Positions 50,973-59,301 of a DNA stretch of 64,000 nucleotides are shown in pieces. A model generated the notes under the pieces. The model did not search any database and was not told the DNA's origin. It saw nothing but the letters and a program-made list of their open reading frames with translations. A program made the translations under genes and the position numbers. Source of the DNA: Peptoniphilus_A genitalis (GTDB taxonomy: Bacteria > Bacillota > Clostridia > Tissierellales > Peptoniphilaceae); assembly GCF_949769225.1 (NCBI RefSeq), contig NZ_CATKPB010000002.1. One strand, written 5' to 3'. Within the stretch, counting starts at the first letter, position 1, and the number at the start of each line of letters is the position of its first letter.

Positions 50973-52803
50973 ATTTGATCTTATACATTTCTGTTAAGAA
51001 GTTTGTCTCTTTTTCTATCAATTCTATTTCACATAACTTATCTAAATTGTTTTTAAATTCATCATAGGACAAATTATCTCCAGATTTTTTGTTGTAATTC
51101 ATGAGAGCTCCATTTAGATTTGATGTGTCAATTGGAAGTAAATCTTTTATATCTAAAAAGAACTTTTCATAAACTTCATTGTCGTGAGCTGTCAGTTCGT
51201 CAAAAGGATTCTCGGTGTGAGGAGATACTGTATTGGCTGCCCTAATTCTTACAAAGGAAGTCCTGCCCTTCTTTGCTGAAGAAATGAAAACATCACCTGA
51301 ACTCAAATATGGAAGTCTCTTTGTCTCATCTGATGACAAGTCAGTTTCTTCCCTAATGGTATCAATGTCTGATGCCCTAACTGTTCTAAAAATTAATTTT
51401 GTATTTAACTGAGCAGTTATTGTTTCATCAAGGAGTGTTGGCCTTTGTGTTGCAAGAATTAAAAACACGCCATACTTTCTTCCTTCTTGTGAAATTTCAC
51501 GCAAGATAGATTTTGAAGGTGTATCAAAACCCTTAGGAGCAAAGTTATGGGCCTCATCAGTAATTATTATAAAAGGTGGAAAGTAATCAACTTTGACATT
51601 ATTTCTATAAAGTTCGTCTCTGTATTCCTTTCTCAAATAATATAATTTTGCTAAAAGATAAGTAGAGAATACATTTATCATCCTTGTTGACCCTTGAAGT
51701 ACAACTAGCTTTCTTCTCTTTAATAGGTCCAATAGTTCGTCAATATTATGCGAAAAGATTCCTTCACCTTGAAGAGTCATTAATCTCCACAAGACACCAC
51801 GAACACTCATAGAATTACAAGTCTTGTCGTATCTTTCATAAATGTCTAAAACTTCTTCAAGCCTATCTCTTCTTGTTTGGTCCTCTTCAATTGCAATCTC
51901 TGATAAAATCTTATCTCTTGATCCAATTTCTTGTCCTTCTAATAATAAGTCCAACTTATTTTTAAAAGATTCAAAACTTGCGCCCTTTGAAAGCATGACA
52001 TCAATTACATTGTTCATGGAATCAGTTAAGGGCGATGCTGCATTTAAAAGATTTTTTAAATCTCTTTTTTGTAGCTCCTGAAATTTTATGCCTGTATGAA
52101 TTCCAATTTCTAAACACTTAAATTTGTCAGTATAGTCCTTGTTAGAAATTTCAGAATTATTTGTAAAGTCCATTTCATAATGAGGGTCCATTACAATTGC
52201 TGGCACACCCATTTCCATAAGCTCTTCTAAAACAACTCTTAGACCAAAGGACTTACCACTTCCTGAACCACCGAAAACTCCTATGTGAGGGTATTGGTGC
52301 ATGGACTTATAATCAAATAAATAAGGAAGCTCTCTTTGTTTTATAAATTCCTTATTTTGAAAAGTTGAAAATAAATCCTTATATATGTCATCCATTCCTT
52401 CAGCTATGTTGTCAGTATTCTTTATAGAACCTAAAATAAGTGATTCCTTAGGAAGGGTATCAATTAATAAGTTTTTTATCTCATCAAAGACTGGCGCTCT
52501 TAAATCGCTACCTGTTAGGGGCGGATATAAAAGTTCCTCAAAGAATCTCAGCTTGGCTACATAAACTGTTTCATCTCCAACATCATATCCCATTGATCCA
52601 AGTGATGATAAGACGTCGCTATCAACAAAGTCTCCACCAATATCAAGAGGAATGAAGCGGTTAAAAGTTTGTGAGTCCACAACTTCGCCAATGATATCAC
52701 CTTGAACTGGATCTTCAACTATTAAAAATTCATTGTTCCTAAAGTTTTTATCTTTAGAGCCAATATATACTTCTCTTGTTGTTGTTACTCCAAGTACCTT
52801 CAT
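50971..52803 (-). CDS. herA: HerA-family DNA translocase/helicase
   Basis: HerA is a hexameric FtsK-like ATPase that works with the NurA nuclease to resect DNA ends, best known in archaea. The 610-residue protein has an N-terminal HAS-barrel-like region (about 1-90), Walker A G-G-S-G-S-G-K-S at 178-185, Walker B I-I-I-T-D-E-A-H-N near 418 and a sensor-type A-T-Q-R-P near 455, then R-x-x-x-E-T-D-L. ATG 52803 follows AGGAGG. It is eight bases from the NurA gene, which supports the pairing. Other HerA-like ATPases exist in defence systems, but those have different partners. Confidence 0.88.
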   Translation of the reverse strand: MKVLGVTTTREVYIGSKDKNFRNNEFLIVEDPVQGDIIGEVVDSQTFNRFIPLDIGGDFVDSDVLSSLGSMGYDVGDETVYVAKLRFFEELLYPPLTGSDLRAPVFDEIKNLLIDTLPKESLILGSIKNTDNIAEGMDDIYKDLFSTFQNKEFIKQRELPYLFDYKSMHQYPHIGVFGGSGSGKSFGLRVVLEELMEMGVPAIVMDPHYEMDFTNNSEISNKDYTDKFKCLEIGIHTGIKFQELQKRDLKNLLNAASPLTDSMNNVIDVMLSKGASFESFKNKLDLLLEGQEIGSRDKILSEIAIEEDQTRRDRLEEVLDIYERYDKTCNSMSVRGVLWRLMTLQGEGIFSHNIDELLDLLKRRKLVVLQGSTRMINVFSTYLLAKLYYLRKEYRDELYRNNVKVDYFPPFIIITDEAHNFAPKGFDTPSKSILREISQEGRKYGVFLILATQRPTLLDETITAQLNTKLIFRTVRASDIDTIREETDLSSDETKRLPYLSSGDVFISSAKKGRTSFVRIRAANTVSPHTENPFDELTAHDNEVYEKFFLDIKDLLPIDTSNLNGALMNYNKKSGDNLSYDEFKNNLDKLCEIELIEKETNFLTEMYKIK

Positions 52804-52811
52804 ATTTCCTC

Positions 52812-53756
52812 CTATAGGCTTCTCTTATTTCTTTCAGAAATGAAAAATCTTTCATAAACATCTCTATCTAGGTATTCTTCTAAAAGAGTTGTTAAGATTT
52901 CATCAGTTATCTTTACATCCTTGTCAACTATATCTAACCATAGGGGAACTCCCCTTGATGACATTGGTGTTAGGGTGTAAATGAGGTTAGATATTTCTTC
53001 CAAATACTTTTCTTGTGTGTCTAAGATATCAAGACCTACTGCACCAGGGAACTTTGATGTTCTCATAAAGGCTGATGAAAATCCTTCTCCTAGTCCATCC
53101 TTAATAAATTTTTTATTAATTTCATTACGAATTAAAACTGCTTCACCAGTTTTAAGTCTATTAAATAAAATTTCTCTGTCATAAATACTCTCGTCTATCT
53201 CAAGACTTCTTGCAATTACATTAGTCTTTAAGTCTTTTATTACGCCAAAAAGTACTATATTCTTGGCTTCGCAAGTCTCTCTAAGCTCTGTAAACAAATC
53301 AAGACAGTTGATCTTATATCTTATAAAACCACCATCCATCATTAAGTAGTCAAAATCATATTTATTAATGTATTCAAGGGCAGTTTCAATTTCAATTGTC
53401 GCAAGATGTTTTTGTGATAAATTTTTATCTTCATAAATATCATTTAGGGTAGGTGTGTAAACCTTGTTTTTATAGACTTCATTGCCGTCAGTTGACTTTG
53501 CAAGTCCTTGAAAAATTTCTATAAAATGAGGAAAGGCTCCACCAGACCTATTGTTAGATCCATCAACACCAACAGTCCTCTTATACTTAGAAAGTTTTTC
53601 CTTAGGATATTTTTCCATTTCAATAAGTCTTCCTACGTTTTCTGTAAGCTCTTTTCTAAAAGTATCATTGTCAAGGCTAAATATAAAATCGTACTTATCC
53701 TTTAGATTCTTATTTACTTCTCTAAGTTGACCCTCAAGATCTTGTAAGTTAATCAT
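52812..53756 (-). CDS. nurA: NurA-domain nuclease
   Basis: The 314-residue protein carries the NurA pattern: V-G-V-D-G-S-N near 62-68 with metal-binding Asp65, L-M-M-D-G-G-F near 139, G-V-I-K-D near 172 and the C-terminal P-L-W-L-D-I near 275. NurA digests single-stranded and double-stranded ends 5' to 3' inside a HerA ring. It overlaps rsmI by four bases and is followed by herA, so nuclease and translocase are made together. A role in bacterial end resection or defence is inferred. Confidence 0.85.
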   Translation of the reverse strand: MINLQDLEGQLREVNKNLKDKYDFIFSLDNDTFRKELTENVGRLIEMEKYPKEKLSKYKRTVGVDGSNNRSGGAFPHFIEIFQGLAKSTDGNEVYKNKVYTPTLNDIYEDKNLSQKHLATIEIETALEYINKYDFDYLMMDGGFIRYKINCLDLFTELRETCEAKNIVLFGVIKDLKTNVIARSLEIDESIYDREILFNRLKTGEAVLIRNEINKKFIKDGLGEGFSSAFMRTSKFPGAVGLDILDTQEKYLEEISNLIYTLTPMSSRGVPLWLDIVDKDVKITDEILTTLLEEYLDRDVYERFFISERNKRSL

Positions 53757-54547
53757 AGGTCCAAACTCTCCTTATAAACATCATTTTTTGGAAGATTAAA
53801 TTTTTTTGAAACTTCTTTTACAGCTTGAGACTTTTTCTTTCCAGACTTTAATTCTTCTTCAAGAAGGCTTTTAATATCGTAAACTTTTTCTTCATTGTTC
53901 CCTTCAAGAACTATAACAAACTCTCCCTTTTCCACAATATCTTTTTCTAATATTTCTGATGTTGTGGACCTAATTGTTTCTTCAAAGACTTTGGTAATCT
54001 CTCTTGAAATAGAAATTTTTCTTTCACCAAAAACTTCATAAACATCTTGTAAGAAGTCCTTAATCCTGTGAGGTGCCTCATAAAAAATCAAAGTAAATTT
54101 TAAATCTTTAAGGCTTTCAAATTCTTTTTTTCTACTATTAGATTTACTCCCAGTAAAGCCATAAAAAGTAAAATGATCTGTATCAAGCCCTGATAAAACT
54201 AAGGCTGTTAAAGCAGCATTAGCTCCTGGCAAAACCCTAAAGTCAATGTTTTCTTCAATGAGTTTTTTAACTAAGACTGATCCTGGATCACTTATTCCTG
54301 GCATACCTGCATCAGTTACGAGGGCTATGTCCTTGTCATCTAAATGTTCAATAATTTTTTCAGACATTCCTGCTTCATTAAACTTATGATAAGTTCTAAG
54401 TTCCTTATTAATATCAAAGTGATTTAAAAGCTTTAAGGTAACTCTCTTATCTTCTGCATAAATTATATCTACTGATTTTAAAATCTCTATTGTCCTAAGA
54501 CTTATATCACCTAGGTTGCCTATGGGAGTTGGGCAAAAATAAATCAC
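53753..54547 (-). CDS. rsmI: 16S rRNA (cytidine(1402)-2'-O)-methyltransferase RsmI
   Basis: RsmI methylates the ribose of C1402 in the 16S rRNA decoding centre. The 264-residue tetrapyrrole-methylase-fold protein has P-T-P-I-G-N-L-G-D near 6, A-E-D-K-R near 35, T-D-A-G-M-P-G-I-S-D-P-G near 79 and F-Y-E-A-P-H-R near 155. It overlaps the upstream methyltransferase by four bases. Confidence 0.95.
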   Translation of the reverse strand: MIYFCPTPIGNLGDISLRTIEILKSVDIIYAEDKRVTLKLLNHFDINKELRTYHKFNEAGMSEKIIEHLDDKDIALVTDAGMPGISDPGSVLVKKLIEENIDFRVLPGANAALTALVLSGLDTDHFTFYGFTGSKSNSRKKEFESLKDLKFTLIFYEAPHRIKDFLQDVYEVFGERKISISREITKVFEETIRSTTSEILEKDIVEKGEFVIVLEGNNEEKVYDIKSLLEEELKSGKKKSQAVKEVSKKFNLPKNDVYKESLDL

Positions 54548-55233
54548 AAGATCACCTCATTTCTATAAACTTTTTTCATCTCGTCTGTATAGTCTTCTCC
54601 TTGTCTTATGTAAAAATCTCTAAAGTCATTGCCAAAATTTCCCTGCTTCCTTGCAATAATAATAGAATTTTTTGGATTCTTGTTTAAATTACCGTGGATA
54701 CTTATTATATGTTTTACTCTCAAACCAGCAAGATTAATCTTATAAATAAGTTCTGCCAACCTGTAAGTTGGATAAATAATATAAAGGTTTCCAGAGTTCT
54801 TTAAGAGATAGTTAACTATGTAAAGGCTCTTCTCAATATCAAAAAAGTGCTTTGCTGGAATTGTTTCAAATTTTATATTTTCATAATCATAATAAGGCGG
54901 ATTAAAGACTATAGAATCAAAATAATTTGTTTCATAAACTTCTTTTAAAGAAAAGATATCTTTTTCTATTATTTTTATCTTATCTTCGAGTTTATTTACA
55001 TTTAGGGATTCCCTAAAGTTTTCTAAAACTATTTTGTTAATGTCTACAGAATGAATTTCTTCATACCTATCAGCAATTCTTAGGGACAAGATTCCATTAC
55101 CACAGCCTAAGTCAAGAGCCATCCTTCCCTTCTTAACAAAGGAAGAGAGTATCAAAGAATCTGTGGTGTACTTAAACTCATCTTCATCCTGAAAGATTAT
55201 AAAATTTGTACCTGGTACTTGGTCCTTCTTCAT
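54544..55233 (-). CDS. TrmN6-like SAM-dependent methyltransferase
   Basis: The 229-residue protein has a Rossmann SAM site L-D-L-G-C-G-N-G near 41 and N-P-P-Y-Y-D near 111, as in N6-adenine methyltransferases. The N-terminal Y-T-T-D-S-L-I-L and the pairing with rsmI match the family annotated as tRNA1(Val) A37 N6-methyltransferase (YfiC/TrmN6; YabB in Bacillus). The exact substrate is not proven. Confidence 0.88.
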   Translation of the reverse strand: MKKDQVPGTNFIIFQDEDEFKYTTDSLILSSFVKKGRMALDLGCGNGILSLRIADRYEEIHSVDINKIVLENFRESLNVNKLEDKIKIIEKDIFSLKEVYETNYFDSIVFNPPYYDYENIKFETIPAKHFFDIEKSLYIVNYLLKNSGNLYIIYPTYRLAELIYKINLAGLRVKHIISIHGNLNKNPKNSIIIARKQGNFGNDFRDFYIRQGEDYTDEMKKVYRNEVIL

Positions 55234-56408
55234 ATTTCACCTTGTAAAACCCCAAGGGCTTCCTTGTATTTTTTATCGGCAGAATTTTGTAGATTTTTAT
55301 CTATTCCATCACTTAGTTTACCGCCAGGTATTATATCTTGAAGTTTAACCACATCATAATTAAGCCTACCATTGGCCCTGTACCTATTGACATAGGTTGG
55401 TTGGACTTCAAAAGACTTCAAGTTTGTGACTCCACTTATATTGTCCTTTTCAATTTCCAATTTTACAAGGGCTCCTGTGTCAACTCCAGATTTTTTTAAA
55501 TTTTCTACCCTTTGGTTGGATAAGGCATTACCCATTGAATAGATCGTAAAGAGTTTTTTGTTATTAATTTCTTCTACTTCATATCTTTGCAAGACATGAG
55601 GATGAGATCCTAAAATAATGTCTGCTCCATACTCGTGGAGTTTTTCCTTTAAGAAGATTTGTCTTTCACTTGGATGATGCTGGTATTCATTTCCCCAGTG
55701 AGGATAAACTATTACTATGTCAGACTTATCTTTAAGGTTTTTGATATCTCCAGCAACGTCTTGTGAGAAGGTATTAACAGAATACTCCTTATTTCTCATT
55801 AGGGAGTCCATTCCATTTAAGGTATCTGTAAAGGATATTAATCCAATTTTTATTCCATTTTTTTCAACAAGAATTCCCTTTTCGCCATCTTCAGCTAAAG
55901 TTCCGAAGGACTCCATACCACTTTCTTTAATATGACTTAAAGTTTCTGCTACCCCATCAAGACCTGTGTCAAGAGCATGATTGTTAGCAGTAGATAAAAT
56001 ATCAAAGCCAGCATTCTTTAAAGAATAAATAGACTCCTTAGGAAAGTTAAACATAGGAAAACCAGATAATTTTCTATTTGAGTTTACTGAACCTTCAAAG
56101 TTTGCAATAGCTATGTCTGCTCCCTTAATATCTTCTGAGATATTTGCAAAAATAGGAGTAAAGTCATAGCTTTCACTAGTCCTGTAGTTTTTGACAATGG
56201 GTTGATGAAAAATCATGTCCCCCATGGCAAGAATTTTCACTTGAGTCTTGTCTTCTTTTTCTTCGTCTGTATCTTTATTTTTTTCAAGATTTTCACTACT
56301 TAATGTATTTGTATTTTCAAATTTAAAATCAGTTTTATATGCAATAAATAAGCTCAAGCTTAAAAAGAAAACAAGAGAAATAATAAAAATATTTTTAAAA
56401 TTTTTCAA
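55230..56408 (-). CDS. CapA/PgsA-family exported protein
   Basis: The 392-residue protein has an N-terminal membrane anchor or signal (about 5-22), an acidic linker and a CapA-type metallophosphatase-like domain: A-M-G-D-M-I-F near 60, N-F-E-G-S near 105, S-T-A-N-N-H-A-L-D near 142 and H-W-G-N-E-Y near 245, then G-S-H-P-H-V. CapA proteins take part in poly-gamma-glutamate capsule making in some species, but no capB/capC-like genes are near, so the function here is open. Start TTG 56408, overlapping queH by four bases, with GGAGG upstream. Confidence 0.88.
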   Translation of the reverse strand: MKNFKNIFIISLVFFLSLSLFIAYKTDFKFENTNTLSSENLEKNKDTDEEKEDKTQVKILAMGDMIFHQPIVKNYRTSESYDFTPIFANISEDIKGADIAIANFEGSVNSNRKLSGFPMFNFPKESIYSLKNAGFDILSTANNHALDTGLDGVAETLSHIKESGMESFGTLAEDGEKGILVEKNGIKIGLISFTDTLNGMDSLMRNKEYSVNTFSQDVAGDIKNLKDKSDIVIVYPHWGNEYQHHPSERQIFLKEKLHEYGADIILGSHPHVLQRYEVEEINNKKLFTIYSMGNALSNQRVENLKKSGVDTGALVKLEIEKDNISGVTNLKSFEVQPTYVNRYRANGRLNYDVVKLQDIIPGGKLSDGIDKNLQNSADKKYKEALGVLQGEI

Positions 56409-57016
56409 TCTTCCCTCCTTGAAAATTCACAACCACAATAATCTTGCCTATACATATTAAACTTATCTGTTAACTCAACAGACCTTCTAAAACCATTCTT
56501 TTTCTTAAAATCTGAAAATAAATATTTAACCTTGTATTCCTTGGACAAAAGGTCTCCCAACCTATTTAAGATTTGTGAATCCTTGTGAGGCGAAATAGAA
56601 AGTGTTGTTGTAAAATAATCATAATTATTTTCAGCAGCAAATCCTGCTGCCTTCTCCATTCTCTGCCTATAGCATTTTAAGCACCTAGGTCCACCTTCTT
56701 GGTATTTTTCAAAACCCTTGACGTAATCAAGAAACTCGTCGTGGTCGTACTTAATGACCCTTACTTCTATTTCATCTTCAAGACCAAGATTTTTTACAAG
56801 TTCAACCTGTTCGTCAGCCCTCCTGTAAAATTCTTCTTCCCTATCGATGTTTGGATTGTAATAAAACACATCAATGTCAAAGTATTCATTAATTCTTTCT
56901 AAGATTGCAGAAGAACATGGACCGCAACAAGAATGCAAAAGTAGTCTCGGCTTATTATTTTTGTCTATAGTTTTTATTACCTTTTCCATTTCCAAATTGT
57001 AATTAATCTTATTCAA
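56405..57016 (-). CDS. queH: epoxyqueuosine reductase QueH
   Basis: QueH reduces epoxyqueuosine in tRNA to queuosine, the last step of that modification. The 203-residue protein has the cysteine sets of the former DUF208 family: H-S-C-C-G-P-C near 28-34, C-L-K-C near 112-115 and Y-C-G-C near 193-196, which bind an iron-sulphur cluster and another metal. Start TTG 57016 after AGGTGG. No other queuosine gene is in the window. Confidence 0.94.
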   Translation of the reverse strand: MNKINYNLEMEKVIKTIDKNNKPRLLLHSCCGPCSSAILERINEYFDIDVFYYNPNIDREEEFYRRADEQVELVKNLGLEDEIEVRVIKYDHDEFLDYVKGFEKYQEGGPRCLKCYRQRMEKAAGFAAENNYDYFTTTLSISPHKDSQILNRLGDLLSKEYKVKYLFSDFKKKNGFRRSVELTDKFNMYRQDYCGCEFSRRED

Positions 57017-57028
57017 AATACCACCTAT

Positions 57029-57054
57029 AAAATTAGACTAGTCGCCTAGTCTAA
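57029..57054 (-). terminator. intrinsic terminator after lgt
   Basis: On the minus strand TTAGACTAG (57054-57046) pairs perfectly with CTAGTCTAA (57041-57033) around a four-base loop, followed by a short TTTTAT tract. It lies directly upstream of the queH ribosome site. Confidence 0.6.
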
Positions 57055-57058
57055 TAAA

Positions 57059-57814
57059 TCATTTATTCTTTTGTCTACTTTTTGCTATAAATCTTATGGC
57101 AAGTCCAAAGATAACAATTCCTATACTCACAAGTTGTGAAACTCTGAAGTTTCCAATATAAAGAGAATCAGTTCTCATTCCCTCAATAAAGAATCTTGCA
57201 ATACCATAAAATATTAAATAAAAGGATATTAATTGTCCTTCAAACCTTTGCTTCTTTGAAAGATAAAAATATAAAAATAAAAATATCAAAAAATTTACAA
57301 AGGATTCATAAAAAAATGTTGGATGAACCCTTTGTCCATCTACTAAAATTGCCCATGGAACATCAGTAACTCCACCGTGAGCTTCTCCATTAATATAGTT
57401 GCCCCACCTACCAATGGATTGTGCTAAGGCAAGACCTGGTGCAATACAATCTGCCAAAGTCAAAAAGTTTATTTTCTTAACCCTTGTAAAAATATAAATT
57501 GTAAGACCACCAGCAATTATGCCGCCATAAATTGCTAGTCCACCATTCCTAATTGCAAAAATCTCATTTAAGTGTTGACTATAATAGTCCCATTCAAATA
57601 TTACATAATAAAGCCTTGCTCCCAAGACTCCAATTATAACTGCAAATAATGAAACATCATTTCCTACATCCTTATAGAGTCCATTTTTGTAAGATTTCTT
57701 CTTTGCCATACATTCTGTTATAAGAATTGCCAAGAAAACTCCAAGAGCAATTAAGATTCCGTACCATTTAACCTCTAGTCCAAAAATTGTAAAGGCAACG
57801 GGATTTATATTCAT
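57059..57814 (-). CDS. lgt: prolipoprotein diacylglyceryl transferase
   Basis: Lgt transfers diacylglycerol from phosphatidylglycerol to the lipobox cysteine of prelipoproteins. The 251-residue multi-pass membrane protein has the signature G-R-W-G-N-Y-I-N-G-E-A-H-G near 136-148 with the conserved Arg, and a second conserved patch F-F-I-E-G-M-R-T-D near 215. It overlaps deoC by four bases. Confidence 0.96.
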   Translation of the reverse strand: MNINPVAFTIFGLEVKWYGILIALGVFLAILITECMAKKKSYKNGLYKDVGNDVSLFAVIIGVLGARLYYVIFEWDYYSQHLNEIFAIRNGGLAIYGGIIAGGLTIYIFTRVKKINFLTLADCIAPGLALAQSIGRWGNYINGEAHGGVTDVPWAILVDGQRVHPTFFYESFVNFLIFLFLYFYLSKKQRFEGQLISFYLIFYGIARFFIEGMRTDSLYIGNFRVSQLVSIGIVIFGLAIRFIAKSRQKNK

Positions 57815-58470
57815 AGTGACTTGCTTTCTTTATAAATATTAACTCCAGCGGATACACCAAGTCTGTCAGCTCCCTTTTCAATCATTTCTAGGGATTTTTT
57901 CAAGTCTCTAATGCCACCGCTAGCCTTAACCTTAACTCTTTCTGACACAGATTTTCTCATCAAGGCAACGTCTTCTGAGTCTGCTCCTGCAGTTGAAAAA
58001 CCAGTTGATGTTTTAACAAAATCTGCTCCAGCTTCATCTGAAAGTTCACAAGCCTTAACTATTTCTTCTTTAGTTAAAAGACAATTTTCAAGTATAACCT
58101 TTAAAAGGGCCCCATTCTCATGACAAACTTTTGCAATTTCTTGGATTTCTTCTTTAACTAGGTCATATTTTTTTGACTTAAGAAGTCCAATATTTATTAC
58201 CATGTCAATTTCATTGGCACCATTTTTTATAGCGTCTTCTGTTTCAAAAACTTTTACTTCTTTTGTGTTAGCACCTAGTGGGAAGCCGATAACGGTACAA
58301 ACTTTAACATCAGTACCCGTTAAGCTTTCAGCACATTTTTTAACCCATACTGGATTCACACAAACTGAGAAAAAATTATATTCTTTAGCTTCTTCTAAAA
58401 TTTTTTCGATTTGTTCTTCTGTGGATTCTGGCTTTAATAAAGTATGGTCAATAATTCTATTAATTTCCAT
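57811..58470 (-). CDS. deoC: deoxyribose-phosphate aldolase
   Basis: DeoC cleaves 2-deoxyribose 5-phosphate to glyceraldehyde 3-phosphate and acetaldehyde. The protein has I-D-H-T-L-L-K near 6, T-V-I-G-F-P-L-G near 70, F-V-K-T-S-T-G-F near 147 (Schiff-base Lys) and V-K-A-S-G-G-I-R near 175. I prefer ATG 58470 (219 residues, near the B. subtilis length), overlapping the yebC stop as TAATG after GGGAGAG. An ATG five codons upstream is possible. Confidence 0.96.
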   Translation of the reverse strand: MEINRIIDHTLLKPESTEEQIEKILEEAKEYNFFSVCVNPVWVKKCAESLTGTDVKVCTVIGFPLGANTKEVKVFETEDAIKNGANEIDMVINIGLLKSKKYDLVKEEIQEIAKVCHENGALLKVILENCLLTKEEIVKACELSDEAGADFVKTSTGFSTAGADSEDVALMRKSVSERVKVKASGGIRDLKKSLEMIEKGADRLGVSAGVNIYKESKSL

Positions 58471-59195
58471 TAGTCTCTCTCCCATGAAGTAAATACATCT
58501 GTTACATCATCGTTATCATCTAGGGCATCGATTAACTTTTCCATGTTCTTAATATCATCTTCATCATCTAAAGCAGTTTCAGTTTGAGGAATGTAAGTTA
58601 TATCAGATTCAATAAAGGAGTGTCCTTCATCTTCTAGTGCCTTTCTTACATTGTGATAGTCTTCTGGCTCAGTAATAATTTCAAAGGCTTCTCCCCTATC
58701 AACTACGTCTTCTGCTCCAGCATCAATTGCAATTAAGGTAAACTCATCTTCATCAAGGCCTTCTTTTAATACACCAAGGGATCCTTTTTTATCAAACATA
58801 AAGGACACACAACCTGGTTGACCAAGATTACCCGCAAACTTATCAAATAAATGTCTTATTTCTGGTGCAGTTCTATTTCTATTATCTGTTAGGCAGTGAA
58901 CCATAACAGCAACCCCACCTGGACCATAGCCTTCGTAAACAATTTCTTCAAAGTTATCGTCATTGTCTCCGCCACCAGCTTTGGCAATGGCTCTTTCTAT
59001 GTTATCATTAGGCATATTTTCTGCCTTAGCCTTATCTATAGCAACTTTAAGTGATGGATTATAATCTGGATCAAGTCCACCTTCCTTAGCTGCTACAGTT
59101 ATTTGTCTTGCAAGTTTTGTAAAAATTTTACCTCTTCTTGCGTCTTCCTTACCTTTTTTATTTTTAATATTATTCCATTTAGAATGTCCTGACAT
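58470..59195 (-). CDS. yebC: YebC/PmpR-family regulatory protein
   Basis: The 241-residue protein starts with M-S-G-H-S-K-W and has G-K-I-F-T-K-L-A-R near 22, P-D-Y-N-P-S-L near 41 and Y-E-G-Y-G-P-G-G-V-A near 87. YebC proteins have been described as transcriptional regulators and, more recently, as factors easing translation of proline-rich stalls. The neighbour is deoC rather than the ruv genes found next to yebC in many bacteria. Confidence 0.95.
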   Translation of the reverse strand: MSGHSKWNNIKNKKGKEDARRGKIFTKLARQITVAAKEGGLDPDYNPSLKVAIDKAKAENMPNDNIERAIAKAGGGDNDDNFEEIVYEGYGPGGVAVMVHCLTDNRNRTAPEIRHLFDKFAGNLGQPGCVSFMFDKKGSLGVLKEGLDEDEFTLIAIDAGAEDVVDRGEAFEIITEPEDYHNVRKALEDEGHSFIESDITYIPQTETALDDEDDIKNMEKLIDALDDNDDVTDVFTSWERD

Positions 59196-59238
59196 CTAAT
59201 CACCTTTCTATATAAATCGATTTTTAAGCATATTGAAT

Positions 59239-59268
59239 ATTATATTACATAAGTTTAGTAATCGTCAA
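59239..59268 (-). promoter_or_regulatory. promoter of the yebC-deoC-lgt cluster
   Basis: On the minus strand TTGACG (59268-59263), an 18-base spacer and TATAAT (59244-59239) lie 43 bases before yebC. Confidence 0.6.
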
Positions 59269-59301
59269 TATTATGGGCATAAGATGATACTTCTTAGTAG
59301 A

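Noticed and set aside
50971..53756. HerA-NurA region as a multi-gene defence island.
   Set aside because: The neighbours (rsmI, methyltransferase, queH, lgt, recX) are ordinary chromosomal genes; only the pair itself might have a defence role.
55230..56408. Capsule (poly-gamma-glutamate) operon.
   Set aside because: Only a CapA-like protein is present; no CapB ligase or CapC gene is nearby, so a capsule claim is not supported.
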